Shown here piece after piece: positions 22,407 to 27,649 of a stretch of 27,649 nucleotides of DNA. The DNA comes from an uncultured Ruminococcus sp. (GTDB lineage Bacteria > Bacillota > Clostridia > Oscillospirales > Ruminococcaceae). How positions within the stretch are numbered: the first letter of the stretch is position 1; the number at the start of each line of letters is the position of its first letter. Below the pieces are notes generated by a model. That model did not search any database. It was not told the origin of the DNA and saw nothing but the letters and a program-made list of their open reading frames with translations. The stretch is from positions 1 to 27,649 of the forward strand of contig NZ_CAMHRZ010000009.1 in the NCBI RefSeq assembly GCF_946187255.1, in the 5' to 3' direction. Made by a program: the position numbers and the translations under genes.

Positions 22407-24058
22407 TAAAGCTGTGATCTCAGCTTTGCCGCCGAGAGATTGAATTCATTGAAGGCACTTCTGTCAAGGTGCTTTTCTGCGCGTTTGCAGATATACTCGT
22501 AGCCTGTGGTGCCGTTATCGCAGAACTGTTCAAGCATCCTGTTGTCGTCAAAGTATTTGCTGTTGATAAGTTCGCGGTACTTTATCTCGGTGACAACAGC
22601 GGCAGCGTCGGAGGAAAGGTCGCTCATTTCGGTAATGTCGCGGAAAGTCAGGGTATCTGCGCAGTTTTCCATATTATACCTTGCAATGAGGGCATCGGGG
22701 CGGGAGAAGCATAACAGTGTGAACATCAGCGTGAAGGTCACAGCCGCCGCTCTCATGAAAGGGAAGTCCCTTTTGAACTGCCTGATGATGATATATACGA
22801 ACATCAGTGCGGTGAGCACCATGAACCAGGTGGTGTATACACGCAGCTGTGTCAGACCGTAGGTGTCGATATACATCACCATCTTGCTGATGGCGGTGGC
22901 GGTTATCAGCAGTGTGAATACGGATATCACCACAGAGTAGAGTTTCAGCGTGAAGGGCTTTTCTTCGCCTGTCTTTTTGGAGAAGAGATCAATGAAGAAT
23001 ATAACGCCCGCATTTATCAGCTCAATGGCGAAAAGCTCGAAAAATCCGCGTCTTGCGTATTCGGCATAGCTGTAATTTTCGGGCAGGTTGCCCATAAAGG
23101 CGGAGGTGAAGTAGTTCACCTGTGAAATGAAGAACAGCACATAAAGCACGCATATAGGCGTTACCGAGATGTACACTGCGGTGTTGGGCACAAGGCGTAT
23201 GTTGTGCAGTGACTTTTCGCATTTTTCCTCATCCGTCTTTTTTATGAGTTCGGGGCGGGTGTGGGAGATGATAAGTCCAAAAATATACCCTGCTATCGGC
23301 ACAGAAACGCCGATGCGCATACCGAGAGAGAAAATATTGTCAAAGCTGACTGCTTCAGCCAGTGAGTTCAGCATATCCTCAACGCCCTTGTCCGCTGACA
23401 TCAGCAGACCCGCAACTACGGCAGTGAGGGGAACGGCAAGCAGAAGACCTATTATCGCAGACTTTATGTTCTTGCCTGCGCGGTTGCCTTTGAGCGAACT
23501 GTTCACCGCAGAGAACTCTCTGCCCATGTTGCTGAGGGGGTTATCCACCGAGCTTTTGAATATATCAAAGGGTGCGAACCGCCCGAACAGGGGCTTTTCC
23601 GCAGTGGCGGAGTATACAAGGGACGCTCCTCCCAGTATCAGGAAGATCACATCCAGCCCCTTGATAAGGCTGTTTGCGGTTATGGAGAATACCCCCGAGA
23701 ATGCATACATCACGCCTGCCCACACCTTGTGGGATGCTTTGAGGGTATGTCCTGTTTTGCCTAAATATACCAGTATCGCGGTGAACAGCAGTGTGTAAAA
23801 GGCTGTGGTAAAGAAGCCTGTTGCGTACCACAGTACAAAGTTCGCAAAAAGGAATGCCAGTCCCGCCGATACGAAAGCCATTATCTTTTCGGCTTTGGTG
23901 AATTCTATGTTCACCTTCGGCTTAACAGCCTGTGCGTAAGGCACTCCGTAGGGCATATATCCCGGCTGAGGAACGCCGACATAATTCGGCTGAGGTGTTC
24001 CGCTGAAATTCGGCTGGGGAACAGGCTGCTGCCCGTTGATGGGTGTATTTTCATTCAT
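22406..24058 (-). CDS. DUF4173/DUF4153-type polytopic membrane protein
   Basis: 550 residues from ATG 24058, preceded by AAGGAGA 7 bases upstream; the frame is open further upstream but lacks a site. Residues 1-45 are a Pro/Gln/Asn-rich cytoplasmic segment with an 8-residue repeat (QPNFSGTP, QPNYVGVP, QPGYMPYG). About eleven TM helices follow, with the conserved stretch FMGNLPENYSYAEYARRGFFEL typical of DUF4173. The last 90 residues are soluble and helical, containing LSSDAAAVVTEIKY. The function of the family is unknown. Confidence 0.85.
   Translation of the reverse strand: MNENTPINGQQPVPQPNFSGTPQPNYVGVPQPGYMPYGVPYAQAVKPKVNIEFTKAEKIMAFVSAGLAFLFANFVLWYATGFFTTAFYTLLFTAILVYLGKTGHTLKASHKVWAGVMYAFSGVFSITANSLIKGLDVIFLILGGASLVYSATAEKPLFGRFAPFDIFKSSVDNPLSNMGREFSAVNSSLKGNRAGKNIKSAIIGLLLAVPLTAVVAGLLMSADKGVEDMLNSLAEAVSFDNIFSLGMRIGVSVPIAGYIFGLIISHTRPELIKKTDEEKCEKSLHNIRLVPNTAVYISVTPICVLYVLFFISQVNYFTSAFMGNLPENYSYAEYARRGFFELFAIELINAGVIFFIDLFSKKTGEEKPFTLKLYSVVISVFTLLITATAISKMVMYIDTYGLTQLRVYTTWFMVLTALMFVYIIIRQFKRDFPFMRAAAVTFTLMFTLLCFSRPDALIARYNMENCADTLTFRDITEMSDLSSDAAAVVTEIKYRELINSKYFDDNRMLEQFCDNGTTGYEYICKRAEKHLDRSAFNEFNLSAAKLRSQL
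22408..22427 (-). other. Hairpin at the DUF4173 stop codon and downstream start
   Basis: AAAGCTG (22408-22414) and CAGCTTT (22421-22427) form a perfect 7-bp stem with a TGATCT loop. On the minus-strand mRNA it ends at the TAATG stop-start overlap. No T run follows, so it is not a normal terminator. Confidence 0.5.
23963..24028 (-). repeat. 24-bp tandem repeat encoding QPNxxGxP units
   Basis: CGGCTG recurs at 23963, 23987 and 24011, exactly 24 bases apart, with partly conserved sequence between. It encodes an octapeptide repeat in the N-terminal tail of the DUF4173 protein. Copy number may vary between strains. Confidence 0.7.
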
Positions 24059-24075
24059 TGCTATCTCTCCTTGTT

Positions 24076-24699
24076 CTATGTCGGTCTGAACTGTATCAGA
24101 GTGAACTGAATTTCCAGCAGTGCATAGCAGGCAAAGCCCCAAAGTGCTGCTGTAAAAAGGTACATGGCTTCTTTTATCATATCTTCTGCTTTGGGGTTAA
24201 GTCTTGCGGTAACTATGCCTGCGGCTATCACCAGCAGTATTGCGGGCGGTGCTGCCATTACCGTTACTGCCGACACGGTCAGCAATACGGCAAAGGTTGC
24301 GGGCGGTCTCCACAGGGGAACGGAATTATCCAGTGCGGTGAGGAGATATATCATCACCATTGCGGGCATACAGGCTATCATATCCCCCGAAAGCGCCCTG
24401 TTGCCAAGCAGCCTGCCTATAAACCCGCCTGACTTGTCTATGATATCGGTAAGTCCGCACATCTGCGCCAGCCTGACTGCCATTGCGGCTATGCAGGCGA
24501 TCACGGGAAAGCCTTTGTTTTCCCGCCCGAAGATCAGCCGAAGCAGGAAATACCCGCAAAACACTCCGCATATATCCCACATCGTGTGGCTGAAAGCCCT
24601 GCCGCCGTTTTTTACCGCCTGTGCCGCCGCAAAGTCGGCTGCCGTAAATATCACAGCGGCGATAAAGGGTATCGCCCTTGTATCTTTAGTGTTTTCCAT
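24076..24699 (-). CDS. Hypothetical polytopic membrane protein
   Basis: 207 residues with about six hydrophobic helices (roughly 8-27, 38-52, 64-82, 100-128, 138-165, 175-200) and short loops. An invariant-looking NGGRAFSHTMWDICGV segment follows helix 1. The composition is rich in Ala, Ile and Met. I recognise no family. The start is one base after the stop of the preceding 124-residue gene, and the stop lies 17 bases before the DUF4173 start, so it is well inside the operon. The ribosome binding site is weak (GGAATGAT), which suggests coupling. Confidence 0.72.
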   Translation of the reverse strand: MENTKDTRAIPFIAAVIFTAADFAAAQAVKNGGRAFSHTMWDICGVFCGYFLLRLIFGRENKGFPVIACIAAMAVRLAQMCGLTDIIDKSGGFIGRLLGNRALSGDMIACMPAMVMIYLLTALDNSVPLWRPPATFAVLLTVSAVTVMAAPPAILLVIAAGIVTARLNPKAEDMIKEAMYLFTAALWGFACYALLEIQFTLIQFRPT

Positions 24700-24700
24700 A

Positions 24701-25075
24701 TCATTCCGTCACCGTTACGTTTACCTGTATATCGCGGCTTTCAGCGTTGCTGCCCGTTGCGGATACGGTAACTGTCATCCTGCCCGTTCCGCCCTCTGCG
24801 GAAAGCGTCTGTCCGTCCGCGCTTATCATCACTGTTTCGATGTTTCCCGCCGTTACCTCCGCGCCGACTATCCTGGCACTGACCGCGTTGCTAATGCTGC
24901 AAAGTTCGTTTATGCCTATCTCGCTGTCAGTCCGAACGGTCACGTTCTCGGCGGGAGTGAGGACGGGAGTCCTTGCGGTGTAGCTGTGCAAACCGTAGAT
25001 GCCTATCATCAATATCCCCGCCAGCGGTATCAGAACGGCTGATACTATTATGGGTGTAAAATTTCTCTTTTTCAT
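24701..25075 (-). CDS. Hypothetical protein with one N-terminal TM helix and a beta-rich domain
   Basis: 124 residues. KKR at the N-terminus precedes a single hydrophobic helix (about 9-30), with the rest exposed outside. The domain (about 35-124) is rich in Val, Thr and Ser with alternating strands (AENVTVRTDSEIGI, ARIVGAEVTAGNIETVMIS, GRMTVTVSATG, IQVNVTVTE). This resembles bacterial Ig-like or other small beta-sandwich domains, although no exact family is recognised. AGAGGG precedes the ATG. Confidence 0.72.
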   Translation of the reverse strand: MKKRNFTPIIVSAVLIPLAGILMIGIYGLHSYTARTPVLTPAENVTVRTDSEIGINELCSISNAVSARIVGAEVTAGNIETVMISADGQTLSAEGGTGRMTVTVSATGSNAESRDIQVNVTVTE

Positions 25076-25099
25076 TGCTGTCCCTCTTTTTGTACTGTT

Positions 25100-25492
25100 T
25101 TATCCGCCGTAATACAGCGAATGCCTTTCGGGTGACTGTTCCGAACCGTCTGCGGTGACAACTGCCCGTTCCTTCTCCCATTCGACAGAGAAGTTTGATG
25201 GGTATATGTTCCCGCCGTCGTTGGCGACTTCAAAATCCACTGTGCTGACCTTACTGCCTTTCTCATAAAGCACTGCGCGGCAGTCGTTGGGGCTGTAAAA
25301 GGCGGGGGAGCCTATCTCGATCACCGTCACCGAATAATTGCCGTCGGGTGAAACTGCCGACGTTATCTCATGTTCTCTGTTTGACATAGCGAAAAGCATG
25401 AACATCAGCCCGCTCACAGCTAAAGCAAATAGCTTTATCGCCGCAGCCGCGAATATAGCTGCAATTATAACTATCCGTTTTGTTGTACTCAT
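25100..25492 (-). CDS. Hypothetical membrane-anchored protein (DUF5412-like)
   Basis: 130 residues. One N-terminal TM helix (about 7-36), then an external domain with SPDGNYSVTVIEIGSPAFYSPNDCRAVLYEKG. This pattern (SPDG.Y.V...... with a later NDG.NIYPSNFSVEWEKERAVV) recalls small DUF5412-like proteins in Firmicutes; assignment is tentative. The ATG follows the TAA of the 186-residue gene without a gap. It may act as a sensor or envelope component of the operon product. Confidence 0.68.
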   Translation of the reverse strand: MSTTKRIVIIAAIFAAAAIKLFALAVSGLMFMLFAMSNREHEITSAVSPDGNYSVTVIEIGSPAFYSPNDCRAVLYEKGSKVSTVDFEVANDGGNIYPSNFSVEWEKERAVVTADGSEQSPERHSLYYGG

Positions 25493-26053
25493 TTATCTGT
25501 CCTGTTTATCTTTTTTATCTGCTTTTTCGTATATCTCGCTGAAATATATATTCCAGGCTTTTTTGTCGCAGCTTTCGGGGAGTTCTCGTGGAAAACCGCA
25601 CGTCTCGGCTCTCTCTGCGGCTTTCGCGGTATAACTGTCCGCATTTGCGCTGCCCTTTTCGGGGGAAAGCCTTTCATAGAGCCGTTTGCCGTCGGTGTCG
25701 AGCCCCTCCACCTCGATGAACTCCGTCCCGTCATTATCCAGCACCCAGACAACGGTCGCGTCATCTGTCCTGCGTGAGATCATATCCATCGGGAGAACGC
25801 TCTCGTCCTCGCCTTTCACACTGTAACTCACGGTGATGCCCTTATCGTCTGTCAGCACCAGCTGTTCTTTCATCAGGTAGTCGTCCATGAGCTGTATCTC
25901 AGCGTGTATCGTTTCACCGCGTGAATTTTTGAAGTCTCCGCTGTACAGCGTTTTGGTGCCGCTTTTTGCGAAGAAGAACAACGCCTCCGTGATACATAGC
26001 AGTACTGCACCCGCCGTGATAAGCACGAATAGTTTGCCCTTACTCATGTTCAT
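25493..26053 (-). CDS. Hypothetical membrane-anchored protein
   Basis: 186 residues. An N-terminal TM helix (about 7-28) is followed by an external domain of strands rich in Asp and Glu (GETIHAEIQLMDDYLMKEQL, GITVSYSVKGEDES, VVWVLDNDGTEFIEVEG) and then a charged C-terminal helix ending KADKKDKQDR. No family is recognised. It starts 14 bases inside the XRE regulator gene, so it is coupled to the regulator. ATG 26053 is used because a GGAG lies 12 bases upstream; an ATG two codons later is also possible. Confidence 0.7.
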   Translation of the reverse strand: MNMSKGKLFVLITAGAVLLCITEALFFFAKSGTKTLYSGDFKNSRGETIHAEIQLMDDYLMKEQLVLTDDKGITVSYSVKGEDESVLPMDMISRRTDDATVVWVLDNDGTEFIEVEGLDTDGKRLYERLSPEKGSANADSYTAKAAERAETCGFPRELPESCDKKAWNIYFSEIYEKADKKDKQDR

Positions 26054-26246
26054 ATTCCAGTATATCTCCCGGCTGACACTCCAGCACCTCGCATATCTTA
26101 TCGAGGGTAGAAAAACGTACAGCTTTTGCCTTGCCCGTTTTAAGTATCGAGAGGTTCGCCGCCGTTATGCCCACTTTTTCCGCCAGTTCGTTGGAGGATA
26201 TCTTCCGCTTTGCCATCATAACGTCCAGATTAACGATTATCGCCAT
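26040..26246 (-). CDS. XRE family HTH transcriptional regulator (Cro/C1 type)
   Basis: 68-residue single-domain regulator. The helix-turn-helix is clear: KRKISSNELAEKVGITAANLSILKTGKAKAVRFSTLDKICEVLECQPGDIL, the compact Cro/C1 form of the YozG/YgzD type. It lies between DUF2975 (12 bases upstream) and the 186-residue membrane gene (14-base overlap). Small XRE proteins with this sequence pattern are regularly paired with DUF2975 proteins. Likely autoregulation of the operon is inference; AT-rich inverted repeats lie by the operon promoter. Confidence 0.93.
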   Translation of the reverse strand: MAIIVNLDVMMAKRKISSNELAEKVGITAANLSILKTGKAKAVRFSTLDKICEVLECQPGDILEYEHE

Positions 26247-26258
26247 AAGACCGCCCCC

Positions 26259-26735
26259 TCATATCGTGAAGTCGTTTTCCGACTTCAGTTCGACAGCCTT
26301 TTCAAAGACGTTTTTCAGCACACGCATCACCAGTCCCAGAAACATTGCGAAAAATGCGGCGAACAGGAACTCGTATCTCCACAGGCTGAACACCGTGAAG
26401 GTCAGCCCCGCCATAACACAGCACCAGGAGATTATGCGCAGGCACAGGGTGTTCTGTTCGATAAAGACTTCGTCCTTTGAGATGTTTGAAAGCAGTTTGT
26501 TCAGCGCCGCAACTGCGGTTATCGCGAACACATCGCATATATATATCATCACCGTCACGGGGATATCCAGCCTTCCGCCGATAATTCCCTGACCCACCGA
26601 GATTATGCTGAACCATTCAGCGATGATGTGTGCCGTGAAGAGTATCACGACCAGCAGGAAGAACAATCCTGCCACCAGCAGCCTTGACAGCTTGAGCGAT
26701 TTCATTTGCGACCAGCCTGTGATCTCATTTACCAT
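26259..26735 (-). CDS. DUF2975 membrane protein
   Basis: 158 residues with four TM helices (about 17-40, 57-78, 98-118, 121-138). Family pattern includes a conserved stretch before helix 3 (NISKDEVFIEQNTLCLRIISW) and a C-terminal VFEKAVELKSENDFTI, the usual end of DUF2975 proteins just before an XRE gene. GGAGG lies 9 bases before ATG 26735, so the longer start is kept. It is the first gene of the eight-gene minus-strand operon. Its role is unknown; because it is paired with the regulator, it may modulate it. Confidence 0.9.
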   Translation of the reverse strand: MVNEITGWSQMKSLKLSRLLVAGLFFLLVVILFTAHIIAEWFSIISVGQGIIGGRLDIPVTVMIYICDVFAITAVAALNKLLSNISKDEVFIEQNTLCLRIISWCCVMAGLTFTVFSLWRYEFLFAAFFAMFLGLVMRVLKNVFEKAVELKSENDFTI

Positions 26736-26760
26736 GATAAATTACCTCCGAAGGTTTATT

Positions 26761-26782
26761 GCTGAGAAGCGTCCCTCTCAGC
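26761..26782 (-). other. Hairpin at the 5' end of the operon mRNA
   Basis: On the minus strand GCTGAGA (26782-26776) pairs with TCTCAGC (26767-26761), 7 bp. It falls immediately after the predicted transcription start (about 26784), so it would cap the mRNA 5' end. Confidence 0.5.
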
Positions 26783-26790
26783 TTGAATGT

Positions 26791-26819
26791 ATTATAGCAC
26801 ACTCAAATTCGTTTGTCAA
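26791..26819 (-). promoter_or_regulatory. Consensus promoter of the eight-gene membrane operon
   Basis: Read on the minus strand, TTGACA (26819-26814), a 17-base spacer, and TATAAT (26796-26791) with a TGC extended -10. It is a perfect match to consensus, so the operon should be strongly expressed unless repressed. Confidence 0.93.
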
Positions 26820-26822
26820 TAC

Positions 26823-26847
26823 TTTTTTATCGAAAAACGATAAAAAA
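26823..26847. repeat. Perfect AT-rich inverted repeat between divergent promoters, candidate operator
   Basis: TTTTTTATCG (26823-26832) and CGATAAAAAA (26838-26847) are perfect 10-bp arms around AAAAA. The repeat abuts the -35 of the membrane operon (26814-26819). It could be the site of the operon's XRE protein, but a factor-independent structure is also possible. Confidence 0.45.
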
Positions 26848-26887
26848 TATTTGAAAGTCAAAAAATCCATATCGTTTTACAGTTTGG

Positions 26888-26906
26888 ACGGCGGGCGTAT
26901 CGCCGT
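26888..26906. repeat. Inverted repeat directly upstream of the kptA -35
   Basis: ACGGCG (26888-26893) and CGCCGT (26901-26906) are perfect 6-bp arms around GGCGTAT, ending one base before the -35 at 26908. A possible regulator site, unassigned. Confidence 0.35.
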
Positions 26907-26907
26907 A

Positions 26908-26936
26908 TTGACTTTGTCGGCGGGATGTGATATAAT
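26908..26936 (+). promoter_or_regulatory. Promoter of kptA
   Basis: TTGACT (26908-26913), a 17-base spacer, and TATAAT (26931-26936) with a TGA extended -10. The core GCGGGATGTGATAT (26920-26933) is identical and in the same register as in the HD-GYP promoter. Start near 26943, a leader of about 57 bases. Confidence 0.85.
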
Positions 26937-26999
26937 TTGCCAAAGACAGCCCGATGGGAAGATATTGGCTGTAAGATATACGAACAAGGAGCGATAAAA

Positions 27000-27566
27000 A
27001 TGTCAAACAAGATAAAGAACGACGACGTTTCACTGGGCAGGTTCATAAGCCTGGTACTGCGCCACGAACCCTCTGCGGCGGGGATAAAGCTGGACAGTGA
27101 GGGCTGGGCGGATGTGAATGCGCTGATAAAGGGCGTATGTTCCACAGGCAGGAAGCTGGACCGTGAGACCCTTGACCGCATCGTCCGCGAGAACAACAAA
27201 CAGCGTTATTCCTACAATGAGGACGGGACAAAGATACGCGCAAATCAGGGGCACAGCATAGATGTTCATATAGATATGAAAGTGGAGATCCCGCCTGCTG
27301 TGCTTTATCACGGCACTTCTGCGGATACCATCGACAAGATCAAGTCGGGCGGCATAAAGAAGATGTCAAGGCAGTATGTTCATCTGTCCAAAGATATGGA
27401 CACTGCTGTCAAGGTGGGCAAGCGTCACGGCAAGCCTGCGGTGCTGGTCATCGACACCGCTAAAATGTCCGCCGACGGCTATGTATTCCGCATTTCCGAC
27501 AACGGCGTGTGGCAGAGCGAGGATATACCCTTTTCTTATGTGAGCGAGATAAGATTTCCCGAATAA
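27000..27566 (+). CDS. kptA: RNA 2'-phosphotransferase (KptA/Tpt1)
   Basis: 188 residues. The Tpt1/KptA family removes an internal 2'-phosphate from RNA by transferring it to NAD+, releasing ADP-ribose 1'',2''-cyclic phosphate; in fungi it completes tRNA splicing. Motifs: R21-H22 in LVLRHEP, IRANQGHS, LYHGTS, a YVHLS strand, and FRISDNGVWQSEDIP. The key Arg and His positions look intact. Start chosen for AAGGAG 8 bases upstream; the longer frame extends into the promoter. Bacteria lack the intron-splicing route that makes this substrate, so its role here is unclear. No ligase or kinase for RNA repair is visible beside it, but the window ends 83 bases later. Confidence 0.95.
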   Translation: MSNKIKNDDVSLGRFISLVLRHEPSAAGIKLDSEGWADVNALIKGVCSTGRKLDRETLDRIVRENNKQRYSYNEDGTKIRANQGHSIDVHIDMKVEIPPAVLYHGTSADTIDKIKSGGIKKMSRQYVHLSKDMDTAVKVGKRHGKPAVLVIDTAKMSADGYVFRISDNGVWQSEDIPFSYVSEIRFPE

Positions 27567-27649
27567 AGAGATCCTGATTTTGATATGTATTGCTGCAAAT
27601 GATGATCTGGGTTGGGTACTGCGGAGCCGATTGAGGGAAACCTTTCTGA
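27567..27649. other. End of window, no gene recognised
   Basis: These last 83 bases hold no supported open frame, promoter or hairpin terminator. Confidence 0.5.

Overview
The window reads as chromosomal DNA of a Gram-positive anaerobe of the class Clostridia, most likely Ruminococcus or a close relative (Oscillospiraceae). This rests on strong AAGGAGG-type ribosome binding sites, heavy use of ATA (Ile), AGG (Arg) and CTG (Leu) codons, extended -10 vegetative promoters, a dgt-dnaG-rpoD gene order, spmA/spmB, an AbrB-type regulator with a zinc ribbon, and an XRE-DUF2975 pair. The species cannot be fixed from the sequence alone. I found no rRNA, tRNA, CRISPR array, insertion sequence or phage gene.

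Layout, left to right. (1) 1-2319: a promoter region and a two-component system (OmpR-family regulator plus histidine kinase). (2) 2373-4054: a terminator, then an apparently activator-dependent promoter with TTAAG direct repeats, a VTC-type polyphosphate-polymerase-like protein overlapping a DUF4956 membrane protein, and a terminator. (3) 4094-5295: a membrane HD-GYP protein with its own promoter. (4) 5313-6553: ribosomal protein L31 behind a consensus promoter and a structured leader, a terminator, a 41-residue TTG-start gene coupled to a YigZ/IMPACT gene, and a terminator. (5) 6611-12148: a likely five-gene operon of dGTPase, DNA primase, primary sigma factor, Rrf2 regulator, and a membrane GH25-like protein with a very acidic tail. 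(6) 12176-13896: abrB on the minus strand, divergent from spmA-spmB. (7) 13886-18451, minus strand: a membrane protein, sbcD and sbcC. (8) 18610-21910, plus strand: a 52-residue small gene, a short-chain dehydrogenase, a Nudix hydrolase, a lipoprotein and endonuclease V, ending in a bidirectional terminator. (9) 21918-26819, minus strand: an eight-gene membrane operon with an XRE regulator and DUF2975 and DUF4173 proteins. (10) 26908-27566: a divergently transcribed RNA 2'-phosphotransferase (KptA/Tpt1).

How the parts fit. Most of the window is housekeeping: replication initiation, nucleotide pool control, the main sigma factor, translation, and DNA repair (SbcCD, endonuclease V, Nudix). The least explained parts are the two-component/VTC/DUF4956 block, whose upstream repeats suggest a PhoP/PhoB-like regulatory link; the HD-GYP protein, whose membrane part resembles DUF2975; the GH25-like protein with changed catalytic positions; two small genes (41 and 52 residues); and the eight-gene membrane operon. 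All ten sigma-70-type promoters I could place carry a TGn extended -10, and two of them share a 14-base identical core in the same register.
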